This document shows, in pieces, positions 44,011-51,852 of a stretch of 64,000 nt of DNA. Position numbers and translations under genes: made by a program. Within the stretch, counting starts at the first letter, position 1. Every line of letters begins with the position of its first letter. A model generated the notes under the pieces. The model had not been told where the DNA came from, searched no databases, and saw only the letters and a program-made list of their open reading frames with translations. The stretch spans positions 186,001 through 250,000 of the forward strand of contig JASGJG010000016.1 in assembly GCA_049840835.1 (NCBI GenBank). The letters are read 5' to 3'. The stretch comes from JANLTX01 sp049840835 (GTDB lineage: Bacteria > Armatimonadota > Armatimonadia > Armatimonadales > Armatimonadaceae).

Positions 44011-44997
44011 ATGGAAGTTAGACCCGATGCTCCGCTAATTCTGGCCGCCGATCTGGGCGGTACCAACGTGCGCGCGGCGGTTATGAACCGCGCCGGAAAG
44101 ATTCTCGGCTCTGGCCGTGCCCCGTCGCACTCTGGGGAGGGTGTCGACCACACGATAACTCAAATCGTGGAAGCCGCCCACGAAGCCATGACAGACGCCG
44201 GAGTGGGCGTCGATTCCCTGGCTGGCTTCGGCATCGGGGTTCCCGGCCATATCGACCCCACGGGTGGCCGGATTCTCTGGACTCCGAACTTCTACGAAGA
44301 CGGTACTCCCTGGACCAATGTGTCGCTCGGTCCGCAGCTAGAAGAAAAGCTGGGCCTGAAGACGATTATGGGCAACGATGCCAACGTGGCGGCTCTCGGC
44401 GAGTTCCGCTTCGGCGGTGGCCAGGGTACTCGCACCATGGTGATGTTCACCCTGGGCACGGGCATTGGCGGCGGCTTGATTCTAGATGGCAAGCTCTGGG
44501 TCGGATCCACCGGCGGCGGCGGTGAGCTGGGCCACATCATTGTTGCGGCGGGTCTGCGTGGCGGTGCGGCTGCCTATGGCTCTCTGGAGTCCATGGGGCA
44601 GATTGCAGCAATCACGGAGCGCGCCCAGCGCAAGATCAGCGAAGGCCGCAAGACCCCGCTGGCAGACCTCTACGAAGGCCGCTGGCGCCTGCTGACCCCC
44701 AAAGATATTGCCGATGCCGCCGAAGCAGGCGATGCGGTAGCCATAGAAGTCTTCGAGGAAACCGGCTACTATGTCGGGCTGGGTGTAGCGTCCGTGGTCA
44801 ACCTGATTTCCCCCGAGAAGGTGGTTATCGGTGGTGGCGTAGCGCTTTCCGGCGACCTGATTCTAGACCCGATCAAGCGCACGGCCCGAGCGAACGGTAT
44901 TAAGACCCTCATGGATGCCTGCGAGATCGTGCCCGCAACCCTGGGCGACGACGCCGGTATCTACGGCGCCGCCGGGCTGATTCTAGACTTGCTATAA
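44011..44997 (+). CDS. ROK-family sugar kinase (glucokinase-like) lacking the zinc cysteines
   Basis: 328 aa from the ATG at 44011. ROK hallmarks: LAADLGGTNVRAAVMNRAG (phosphate 1), GFGIGVPGHIDPTGG, the catalytic GNDANVAALGE, and TLGTGIGGGLILDGKLWVG, then GELGH with the zinc-ligand His. The usual CxCGxxGC motif that follows is replaced: the three Cys positions become Gly, Ala and Ser (GGAAAYGSLES). The protein therefore cannot bind the structural zinc in the normal way, though the catalytic residues are present. Likely phosphorylates a hexose; glucose is a guess. Isolated gene with its own promoter and terminator. Confidence 0.85.
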   Translation: MEVRPDAPLILAADLGGTNVRAAVMNRAGKILGSGRAPSHSGEGVDHTITQIVEAAHEAMTDAGVGVDSLAGFGIGVPGHIDPTGGRILWTPNFYEDGTPWTNVSLGPQLEEKLGLKTIMGNDANVAALGEFRFGGGQGTRTMVMFTLGTGIGGGLILDGKLWVGSTGGGGELGHIIVAAGLRGGAAAYGSLESMGQIAAITERAQRKISEGRKTPLADLYEGRWRLLTPKDIADAAEAGDAVAIEVFEETGYYVGLGVASVVNLISPEKVVIGGGVALSGDLILDPIKRTARANGIKTLMDACEIVPATLGDDAGIYGAAGLILDLL

Positions 44998-45001
44998 AAG
45001 A

Positions 45002-45035
45002 AAAGCCCCCTGCCACAAAGTGGCAGGGGGCTTTT
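45002..45035. terminator. Bidirectional intrinsic terminator
   Basis: A 13-bp perfect stem (AGCCCCCTGCCAC pairing with its complement around an AAA loop), flanked by an A-tract and a TTTTT tract. It ends the ROK kinase gene (plus) and the SDR gene (minus), whose stop codon begins 7 nt away. Confidence 0.95.
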
Positions 45036-45041
45036 TCGGTC

Positions 45042-46097
45042 TTACGGTTTCTTCAAGCTGGCCAGGATCTCGGCTTCGCGCTCTGGTTTGAGACCGCCCT
45101 GGATTTTCGCTTGCTGATCGGCGGGCAGGCTATCGAACCAGGCGAGGGTAGCAATCGTCGTGTCGGTAATGGAGCGGCAGGTGAGCCCTTTGGCGAAAGC
45201 TCGCTTAGTGCTGCGGCGGTGGAAGCCCGCCATCTCGCCATCGCCGGGAATCCAGAGTGGCATATCTCCCCAGGCGGATACTTTCTCCTTATCCAGTACC
45301 GACGTCGGCACCCAGATGAGCCGGGAGCGGGTCTTCGCGCCTTTCTGGACACCTTCCAATGTCTCCCGGAAGGTCTGTGTTCGGGCCGGGCCAATGGCGT
45401 TGTAGGTGCCGCCCGTGTCGTCGCGCTCTACCAGGCGCACAGTCCACTCGCCCAGGTCGCGGGAATCGATGTACTGCACCGGGTCTTTGCCGTTGCCGGG
45501 GGCCAGCACATCGCCGCCCTTTCGTAAGCGCAGAGGCCAGTATAAGAAGCGCCCGGTCTCATCACCTGGCCCGATAATCAATCCGGGGCGGACGATAATC
45601 GCGCCATTACCGAAGGCTTTGCGTGCTTCTTCTTCAGCGAGCGCTTTGAGCGGACCATACTGATTCATGTTGGTCAGCTTGGTCGCATTCGGGTCGCCAC
45701 CCGTGAGCAGCGGTCCGGATTCATCTTGCCCTGGTCGGGCATTGTCCGCATAGACCGAAACCGTAGAGATGAACAAATACCGCTGGGCGTGGCCTTTGAG
45801 TAGCTGGGCGGTATCCCGCACCCACTTGGGAAGCGTGGCCGGGTTATCGATAACAGCATCGAAATCGCGGCCTTCCAGCGACTTCAAATCCCCGTTGCGG
45901 TCCCCGAGAAGCTGCTCTACTTCTATGCCGCCCAGAATGCCAGGGTGAGTGCGCCCCCGGTTAAAAACGGTCACTTTATGACCACGTGCGACGGCATAAC
46001 GGACCTGGTGCGGTCCGGTAAGACCGGTACCGCCGAGAATCAAGAGACGAAGAGGCTTCTTTGCCTTGGGAACATTAGGAAGGGTAACAGATTGCAT
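45042..46097 (-). CDS. NAD-dependent epimerase/dehydratase (extended SDR, CSP41-like)
   Basis: 351 aa. Rossmann motif LLILGGTGLTGPHQVRYAVA (about 18-37), an Arg after strand 2 (FNRGRTHP) that suggests NADP preference, YLFISTVSVYADN, and a region where the usual catalytic YxxxK would be YGPLKALAEEEA (Tyr and Lys spaced as in active SDRs). QYIDSRDLGEWTVRLVE and the C-terminal half are typical of atypical SDR/CSP41-like proteins. The reaction is not known. ATG at 46097 has a TAGAAT 5 nt upstream and no Shine-Dalgarno sequence. Confidence 0.8.
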   Translation of the reverse strand: MQSVTLPNVPKAKKPLRLLILGGTGLTGPHQVRYAVARGHKVTVFNRGRTHPGILGGIEVEQLLGDRNGDLKSLEGRDFDAVIDNPATLPKWVRDTAQLLKGHAQRYLFISTVSVYADNARPGQDESGPLLTGGDPNATKLTNMNQYGPLKALAEEEARKAFGNGAIIVRPGLIIGPGDETGRFLYWPLRLRKGGDVLAPGNGKDPVQYIDSRDLGEWTVRLVERDDTGGTYNAIGPARTQTFRETLEGVQKGAKTRSRLIWVPTSVLDKEKVSAWGDMPLWIPGDGEMAGFHRRSTKRAFAKGLTCRSITDTTIATLAWFDSLPADQQAKIQGGLKPEREAEILASLKKP

Positions 46098-46102
46098 GAT
46101 GT

Positions 46103-46108
46103 ATTCTA
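46103..46108 (-). promoter_or_regulatory. -10 box of SDR gene, leaderless geometry
   Basis: TAGAAT on the minus strand ends 5 nt before the ATG at 46097. A 6-bp inverted repeat (ACCCAG and CTGGGT around 46108-46127) lies just upstream. Confidence 0.5.
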
Positions 46109-46131
46109 CCCAGAGAAACTCCTGGGTAGTT

Positions 46132-46959
46132 CTATATCGTAGTAACCGTCCAGCCTGTTACGTTAGAAACGACCTCTGTGAAAAAAGTAAGCTCCGAAGG
46201 TATCTGGCGCGGCCCAGGATCCAGACCAAAGAACGCCGCCGTTCGCAGGGGTACCATACCTGTTGCTAGCTGTACCGAGCCTCCACGCCCTGTAGCCACC
46301 AGATCGAACCACTCTTCGTTGCCATAGCGGCTATAGCGCTCGCGGGAGCGTATCACCATAGCAGCATCCGTGATTCGCCAAGTGCGCACCCAGCTTCCCA
46401 ATCCCACACGGCGCTCCAGCCAGTTGGTCCCCATACGTAGCTCTTCTCGGCCGAAGATCCACCAGACCAGCCAGAGAGTGAGAACGATAACTATGGGCAC
46501 AATGGCGATACCGGGGAAGAGCGAATACGGCGTCGACTGCCGCTGGCGGGCAAAGGGTATAGAGATTCCGAATACCAGCAAGCCCATAATATAGGGAATC
46601 GGGTGAGCGGGGCCAAATAGGGTAGCGCCGCCCTGTAAGAGCCTGCCACCGAGGCGCCGTTTCAGCAAAACGGAGCCATCTGGCAGGTCACTTCGGGTCC
46701 AGCCGGGCGGCTCTATAAAGCGCAGGGGGCTCTTCGGGATTTCGGCTTCCAGCGCTATCGGGGGCGGCTCACCCACTCTGCCACAGTGCGGGCACTCGGT
46801 CATGTGCAGGGGAATTCGACCATCGCAATTCGCGCAGGGGTACGTGCCCTCGCCCGGCAGCGGTGCGGCCTTGGGATGAGCATCCAATCGGACGCCACAG
46901 GCGTAACATTTGCTGAGTCGCTCCGGGTTTGGAGCTTTACAGTCCGGACAGGTCTTCAT
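46132..46959 (-). CDS. Double zinc-ribbon membrane protein
   Basis: 275 aa. Two zinc ribbons at the N-terminus: CPDC...CYACG (residues 4-22) and CANCDG...CPHCG (about 42-62). A central pair of hydrophobic helices (YIMGLLVFGISIPFA and IAIVPIVIVLTLWLVWWIFG) is followed by a beta-rich cytoplasmic domain resembling bacterial PH-like folds (VRTWRITDAAMVIRSRERYS). GAGGG precedes the ATG by 7 nt. Divergent from rel. Function unknown. Confidence 0.7.
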   Translation of the reverse strand: MKTCPDCKAPNPERLSKCYACGVRLDAHPKAAPLPGEGTYPCANCDGRIPLHMTECPHCGRVGEPPPIALEAEIPKSPLRFIEPPGWTRSDLPDGSVLLKRRLGGRLLQGGATLFGPAHPIPYIMGLLVFGISIPFARQRQSTPYSLFPGIAIVPIVIVLTLWLVWWIFGREELRMGTNWLERRVGLGSWVRTWRITDAAMVIRSRERYSRYGNEEWFDLVATGRGGSVQLATGMVPLRTAAFFGLDPGPRQIPSELTFFTEVVSNVTGWTVTTI

Positions 46960-47011
46960 TGCTAGCCCTCAGACGTTTTACAAGAACACCGGGTTGCACC
47001 GCGCAAAACGA

Positions 47012-47040
47012 TTGACAATCCCTTAGATTGCACCGATAAT
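47012..47040 (+). promoter_or_regulatory. rel promoter
   Basis: A perfect TTGACA (47012-47017), 17-bp spacer and GATAAT (47035-47040). Predicted start near 47047 gives a leader of only about 11 nt before the ATG at 47058, without a Shine-Dalgarno sequence. Confidence 0.88.
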
Positions 47041-47057
47041 AACCGTCACCAATCGTC

Positions 47058-49391
47058 ATGGCCGCATCTTTAGAATCTATACTGGCCCGTGTACGGCGCT
47101 ACTATCCTAACGCCGATTTCGACCTCCTGCGTCGTGCCCACGACTATGCCACCGAGAAGCACGGGTGGACCTATCCGAAAGACCCGAGCGAGCCACCGAT
47201 TCACACCCCTACCCTGCGCAAGTCCGGGGAGCCCTATATTATCCACCCTATCGAGGTTGCCTATATTCTGGCCGACCTCGAAATGGACCCGCCCAGTATC
47301 GCCGCTGCCTTCCTTCACGATGTCATAGAAGATTGCCGTACCAGCAGAGAAGAGATCGCCGAAGCCTTTGGCGAGGAAATCGCGACACTGGTAGACGGCG
47401 TTACCAAGTTAAAACTTGCCGACTTCGAGCGAACAGCGCCAGAGCTTGCCGCTGCCGCGCGTGAAGCCGCGGAAAAGAAAGAAGCTGCCCCGGACCCCAA
47501 GCGTAAGAAACGCCTGGAGGCTCGCTCGTCTGCGGAGAACCTGCGTAAGATCCTTCTCGCAATGGCGCGTGACTGGCGGGTAATGGTCATCAAACTCGCG
47601 GACCGCCTGCACAACATGCGGACCTTAGATGGCCTTACCGATGACCGCCGCAAGAAAGTCGCCGAGGAGACCCTGCAGATCTTCGCGCCGCTGGCCCACC
47701 GCCTGGGAATCTGGCAGGTGAAGTGGCAGCTGGAAGACCTGGCCTTCAAGGTCCTCTACCCCACCGAGTTCAAAGAGCTGGCGGAGAAGATAGCACGGAC
47801 CCGCAAAGAGCGTGAGAAAGACATCCGCGATGCCACATACCGGCTCAAGCAGGGCCTGGAAGAAGCGGGCCTGACCCCGGAAGTCCAGGGGCGCCCCAAG
47901 CACCTCTGGAGCATCTTTAATAAGATGCGCCAGCAAGAGCTGAGCCTCACCGATATCTATGACCTCACGGCACTGCGGATTATCACCAACTCCATTCCCG
48001 AATGCTACGCAGCGCTGGGAGTGGTGCACCAGGTCTACATGCCCATTCCAAACAAGTTCGATGACTATATCGCTAAGCGCAAGTCGAACCTGTATCAGAG
48101 CCTGCACACCAAGGTCTACGGACCGCGTGGCGAACCTCTGGAAGTCCAGATTCGCACCATGGACATGCACCGCACGGCGGAGTTCGGTGTGGCGGCGCAC
48201 TGGGCTTATAAAGAACGCGGCGAAGAGGCGCGTGCGGGCCGCGATGACTTTGAGCGGAAAATGGCGTTTTTGCGCCAGCAGCTCTTTGAGTGGCAGCAGG
48301 ACACCCGAGACAGCTCCGAGTTCCTCTCCCGCGCCAGCTCCGATCTCTTCACTGACCAGGTTTTTGTCTTCACCCCCAAGGGCGATGTTATCGATCTTCC
48401 CTCCGGCGCTTCTGTGGTGGATGTCGCGTTTCGGATCCACTCCGGCGTGGGCGAACACTGTTATGGGGCGAAGGTCAACGGCAAGATGGTCCAGATCAGC
48501 CACGCGGTCAGCAACGGGGACATCGTTGAGATTTTGACCCGCCCGCAAGCGAAACCATCGCTGGACTGGCTGAACCTCACGAAATCCGGCCATGCGCGCG
48601 GAAAGATCAAGAACTATTTCCGCAAGCTCAAGCATGAAGAGAGTGTGGAGCAGGGCCGCCGCGCGGTGTTAGACGAGCTTCAGCGCCTGGGTCTCTCCAC
48701 CGAGCCTCTGAAAGATCAGAAGCGCCTGACGGCAATTGCTCAGACCTTCAATAAGTCCACGGGCGATGACCTGCTTGCCGCCGTTGGTTTCGGTGACATA
48801 GCGCTGGGAACCGTGGTCAATAAGCTACGCCCGGAAGAGCGAGAAGAAGATGGGCTCAAGATTATCCGGCGCTCCGGCGACGGCACGGAGCAGCGCCTGG
48901 CTATCGCGGCAGGCGGTGTCGATGGTGTGGCTATCAGCCGGGCAAAGTGCTGCCTGCCTCTACCCGGTGACCCGGTGGTGGGCTATGTGAGCCGCGGTAA
49001 AGGCATGGTGCTCCACCGGGATAGCTGCAACAACGTTGCCCATTGGCGTAAAGACGAAGCGGAGCGCCCCCGGTTAGTGGAAGTGGACTGGAGCGCCGCG
49101 GACAACGCCAGGTACAACACCGGGCTGATCTTCGAGACCGTAGACCGCACGGGCCTCTTAAACGATGTAACGTCTATCTTCTCGGAGTCCAAGACCTTCA
49201 TTCTGGGAATCCAGACCCACTCCAACCGGGCGCGAGGCACGGCGCGGTTCCGCATCGACTTCGATGCCCCATCAGTAGAGTCCGTGGATATCCTAATTCG
49301 CAAGCTACAGTCCGTAGAAGACCTGCTGCTCATTCACCGCCTTGGTGTCGGCGCCGATGAGCTTGCTCCCCCTACCGCAGAAGCCGCCTGA
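47058..49391 (+). CDS. rel: Bifunctional (p)ppGpp synthetase/hydrolase Rel
   Basis: 777 aa, full-length RelA/SpoT homologue. HD hydrolase domain: HPIEVAYILADLEMDPPSIA, then FLHDVIEDC (metal-binding HD) and DRLHNMRTL. Synthetase domain: DIYDLTALRIITNSIPECYA, and SNLYQSLHTKVYGPRGEPLE with EVQIRTMDMHRTAEFGVAAH. TGS domain near VFTPKGDVIDLPSGASVVDV, the Cys pair region AKCCLPLPGDPVVGYVSRGK, and a C-terminal ACT domain. A charged insert of about 35 residues sits inside the HD region (KKEAAPDPKRKKRLEA). Hydrolase residues are intact, so it is probably bifunctional. Strong own promoter. Confidence 0.96.
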   Translation: MAASLESILARVRRYYPNADFDLLRRAHDYATEKHGWTYPKDPSEPPIHTPTLRKSGEPYIIHPIEVAYILADLEMDPPSIAAAFLHDVIEDCRTSREEIAEAFGEEIATLVDGVTKLKLADFERTAPELAAAAREAAEKKEAAPDPKRKKRLEARSSAENLRKILLAMARDWRVMVIKLADRLHNMRTLDGLTDDRRKKVAEETLQIFAPLAHRLGIWQVKWQLEDLAFKVLYPTEFKELAEKIARTRKEREKDIRDATYRLKQGLEEAGLTPEVQGRPKHLWSIFNKMRQQELSLTDIYDLTALRIITNSIPECYAALGVVHQVYMPIPNKFDDYIAKRKSNLYQSLHTKVYGPRGEPLEVQIRTMDMHRTAEFGVAAHWAYKERGEEARAGRDDFERKMAFLRQQLFEWQQDTRDSSEFLSRASSDLFTDQVFVFTPKGDVIDLPSGASVVDVAFRIHSGVGEHCYGAKVNGKMVQISHAVSNGDIVEILTRPQAKPSLDWLNLTKSGHARGKIKNYFRKLKHEESVEQGRRAVLDELQRLGLSTEPLKDQKRLTAIAQTFNKSTGDDLLAAVGFGDIALGTVVNKLRPEEREEDGLKIIRRSGDGTEQRLAIAAGGVDGVAISRAKCCLPLPGDPVVGYVSRGKGMVLHRDSCNNVAHWRKDEAERPRLVEVDWSAADNARYNTGLIFETVDRTGLLNDVTSIFSESKTFILGIQTHSNRARGTARFRIDFDAPSVESVDILIRKLQSVEDLLLIHRLGVGADELAPPTAEAA

Positions 49392-49392
49392 G

Positions 49393-49998
49393 ATGGAACT
49401 GATCGACATCTCTCGTCCGCTTCAAAACGGCATGCCGGTCTGGCCCGGCGATACCGAGTACCAGCTCACGCAAACCGCCTGGGGAAATATCACGGTAGGC
49501 GCGGCAACCCTGAGTCTGCACTCGGGTACTCACGTCGATGCCCCCAGCCACTTCCGGCCCGGCGACAGGACTATAGACACCATACCCCTGGGCCTCTACA
49601 TAGGCGAGTGCGTGGTCGTCGATGTGCGCTTCTGCGACGTGATCGGCCCGGAGATGTTCTCGGCAGTGCTCCCGCCCCGTGTCCTCTTTCGAACAGATGC
49701 GTGGCCGGAAGGCGCTCCCTTCCCCGAGTCCGTGCCAACTCTCAGCAATGCGGCCATTCGCTGGCTCCACAGAAGTGGAGTCTGGCTGGTGGGGGTAGAT
49801 GTACCCAGCGTCGATGCCATCGACTCCAAAGACCTCCCGATTCACCACGCGCTGGCTGCTTCCGGAATCCATATATTGGAGTCCCTGGACCTGAGCCAGG
49901 TAGCGCCGGGAAACTACGAGCTAATTGCACTCCCACTGCCCATCATCGGTGGCGATGCCTCGCCGGTTCGAGCTGTCCTTCGACCTCTAACCCGATAA
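49393..49998 (+). CDS. Cyclase-family metal-dependent hydrolase (kynurenine formamidase-like)
   Basis: 201 aa from the ATG at 49393, 1 nt after the rel stop. The metal-binding signature HSGTHVDAPSHF is present near residue 38, with DISRPLQNGMPVWPGDTEYQ before it and GVDVPSVDAIDSKDLPIHHA later, matching KynB and other cyclase-family members. KynB hydrolyses N-formylkynurenine, but no other kynurenine gene is nearby, so the substrate is uncertain. It is probably co-transcribed with rel. Confidence 0.85.
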   Translation: MELIDISRPLQNGMPVWPGDTEYQLTQTAWGNITVGAATLSLHSGTHVDAPSHFRPGDRTIDTIPLGLYIGECVVVDVRFCDVIGPEMFSAVLPPRVLFRTDAWPEGAPFPESVPTLSNAAIRWLHRSGVWLVGVDVPSVDAIDSKDLPIHHALAASGIHILESLDLSQVAPGNYELIALPLPIIGGDASPVRAVLRPLTR

Positions 49999-50025
49999 TT
50001 CTCACTGGCGTACTGGCTCACTTAT

Positions 50026-50034
50026 TGCTAAAAT
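50026..50034 (+). promoter_or_regulatory. Extended -10 promoter (TGCTAAAAT)
   Basis: TG, one base, TAAAAT, about 23 nt before the ATG at 50058. Predicted start near 50041 leaves a short leader that includes the AAGGAGAG ribosome-binding site. Confidence 0.55.
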
Positions 50035-50057
50035 CCCCGCCGAAGGAGAGTTCAAAT

Positions 50058-50255
50058 ATGCGTTTCCTAGTTGCGGCAGTCGCCGTACTGACCATCGCTT
50101 CTGGTTCTATGGCAGCTCCCAGGGAGCCCAAGTGCTGCCAGGGCAAGAAGTGTATCCATGTGATCGGCGAGAGCAAAAAGCACCACAAGTGCACCAAGAA
50201 GTGCCATGACAAGCATCAGCGCAAGGGAGAGTGCTGTAGAGGTCACAAGCACTAA
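50058..50255 (+). CDS. Small secreted Cys/His/Lys-rich peptide
   Basis: 65 aa. Signal peptide MRFLVAAVAVLTIASGSMAA, then a mature part of about 45 residues with seven Cys and seven His: CCQGKKC, KKHHKCTKKCHDKHQ, ECCRGHKH. Start chosen by AAGGAGAG 7-8 nt upstream. The spacing suggests metal binding or disulfide cross-linking in the envelope; the peptide is strongly basic. No family recognised. Followed by a hairpin at 50266-50291. Too short for most automatic calls but well supported by promoter, ribosome-binding site, signal peptide and hairpin. Confidence 0.7.
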   Translation: MRFLVAAVAVLTIASGSMAAPREPKCCQGKKCIHVIGESKKHHKCTKKCHDKHQRKGECCRGHKH

Positions 50256-50265
50256 TCGCCGGTAG

Positions 50266-50291
50266 CAGGGCCACCAGTGATGGTGGCCCTG
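50266..50291 (+). terminator. Hairpin after the small Cys-rich gene, weak terminator
   Basis: An 11-bp perfect stem (CAGGGCCACCA, loop GTGA). It is followed by ATTCGCTTCTGTC, a poor T-tract, so termination may be partial. Confidence 0.6.
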
Positions 50292-50302
50292 ATTCGCTTC
50301 TG

Positions 50303-50659
50303 TCACCAATGCATGCTAAACGTTACTTCGGTCTGATTTCCGGCTAACTTCCGGCGTAGCGCCAGGCAGTCCTCGTATCCCTTTGGGCAGGAGTAGTGCT
50401 GCATGCCTGCTTCAGAGTTAGAAAAATACTTCTGGGCTTCCTGGTCGGACATCCGGAGCATCAAGTGGTCATAGTACTCTGGCCCACCCCAGAATATTCG
50501 CCTGCGCTCTATCAGTTCGGCGCCCGGCGTTATTGTAATTCCAAACTCCTGAGCGCATGCTTCTATAGAGCATTTCGGATTGCGGAATTGCTGCCACCAC
50601 AATCCCAGTTCCAGAATACCCAGCCCCAAACATATCCCGAGGAATCGGCGTGTTTTCAT
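50303..50659 (-). CDS. Hypothetical membrane-anchored or secreted protein
   Basis: 118 aa. One N-terminal hydrophobic helix (FLGICLGLGILELGLWW) then a soluble part with four Cys (PKCSIEACAQEF, SCPKGYEDCLALR), probably outside the cytoplasm. ATG start; no clear ribosome-binding site. Nothing else recognised. The next minus-strand gene ends 50 nt upstream. Confidence 0.55.
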   Translation of the reverse strand: MKTRRFLGICLGLGILELGLWWQQFRNPKCSIEACAQEFGITITPGAELIERRRIFWGGPEYYDHLMLRMSDQEAQKYFSNSEAGMQHYSCPKGYEDCLALRRKLAGNQTEVTFSMHW

Positions 50660-50709
50660 ACTTTAAAGCTAACTTCGGTTAATGATTTCGGATTTAGGCG
50701 AGCATTTTT

Positions 50710-51852
50710 TTAGCCCATTTGCTCTGCAGTACTTGCCATGCGCGTCAGAAAGGACTGGACTTCATCGGGAGGTAGTGTTCGCTCCACCATGAGTTGTGGT
50801 GTTAGGCCACAAAACAGGCGCCCTACATTCCACATACGCTTATACGATGGCTGGCCTAATAGCACCACCCGATAGTCATCGAACATGGGAATGTCTGCGG
50901 GTTTTCCTTCGTTCCATATCCAGGTGTCGGAATCCAGAGCGTTCGGGTCGGTGAGATCTAGATCGGCAGCACGCCAGTCATACAGATTCCAGTTTCCCAC
51001 ACATCCATCATTTGCATGCGGCTCAGCGCGCCCCCAGGCAATCTGCGCGAGATTGGGCGGCAGTCGCTTACCGGGAACAGCATAATCAGGACGGCAAAGC
51101 AAATCCATAAGCAGAGTATGCAGCTCGAAGTTGATTCCAATACCACTCATGCGACAGACGAACCCCTTACCAGACTCCGGATGCAGCACCAGTAGCGGCT
51201 CATGATCGAGAACTTCTAGCAAGTTGTACAACATCTCCATACTGCCATGGTGCTCGCTGAGTTGTACTACAGCCGTACAAATTGCGGGATCGGCCGCCGC
51301 CGCGTTGCGGTATTCGGTAGAGCGAGAAAGGCAGGCTATCAACGGCATCACCCAGATCTCCAGTGATCTGTAGGCAGCCACTGCCTGAGCATCGGTTTTC
51401 TGTAAGTCTTCTACAATGTCTGAAGGGACCGGGCGACCTGCCACTATAAGTGCTCCAAGTTCCGCCTCTTCCTCGTCCTCAGAATCTTCATCTACTGGCT
51501 CCATTCGGGAGCCTGCTTCCACTACAAATCGGATGGCGGCACTAAAAACATCTGGGACACGCGCCAGCAACGCTTCTGCCCAGAGTGCAGCAGGCGCACC
51601 TGACTCCACCAACCCTCCACCTGATATCGCCACCAGAGCGCTCACATGCGGGTGACTATGGGAAAGCGCTGTCCGAAGAATCTGGAGTACTTCCTCTTTC
51701 TCCACTGGCCTCGCCTGAGAAGCCAATCGTTTTAGCGATTGAAGTTTATCCCACAATTTTGTAAGGTCAGGATGCTCATCAGATGTCAGCGCGATGACTT
51801 CCTGTGCCCAATCACGAAGAGTAGGGTCACGGCGAAACAGATTCTTGAACAT
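50710..51852 (-). CDS. Hypothetical protein, helical
   Basis: 380 aa from the ATG at 51852 (an in-frame ATG at 51870 is possible, but only 51852 has AGGGAAG upstream). Soluble, no signal peptide. The N-terminal 200 residues look like HEAT/armadillo-type helices (LQSLKRLASQARP, ALSHSHPHVSALVAISG). An acidic stretch DEDSEDEEEAE is at about residue 125. The C-terminal half contains several Trp-rich segments. Starts 24 nt inside the 3' end of the upstream transporter gene, so they are probably co-transcribed. Not recognised. Confidence 0.6.
   Translation of the reverse strand: MFKNLFRRDPTLRDWAQEVIALTSDEHPDLTKLWDKLQSLKRLASQARPVEKEEVLQILRTALSHSHPHVSALVAISGGGLVESGAPAALWAEALLARVPDVFSAAIRFVVEAGSRMEPVDEDSEDEEEAELGALIVAGRPVPSDIVEDLQKTDAQAVAAYRSLEIWVMPLIACLSRSTEYRNAAAADPAICTAVVQLSEHHGSMEMLYNLLEVLDHEPLLVLHPESGKGFVCRMSGIGINFELHTLLMDLLCRPDYAVPGKRLPPNLAQIAWGRAEPHANDGCVGNWNLYDWRAADLDLTDPNALDSDTWIWNEGKPADIPMFDDYRVVLLGQPSYKRMWNVGRLFCGLTPQLMVERTLPPDEVQSFLTRMASTAEQMG

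Noticed and set aside
49608..50057. N-terminal 150 residues in frame with the small Cys-rich peptide
   Set aside because: They overlap the cyclase gene in another frame and lack any domain; the signal peptide and ribosome-binding site mark the true start at 50058.
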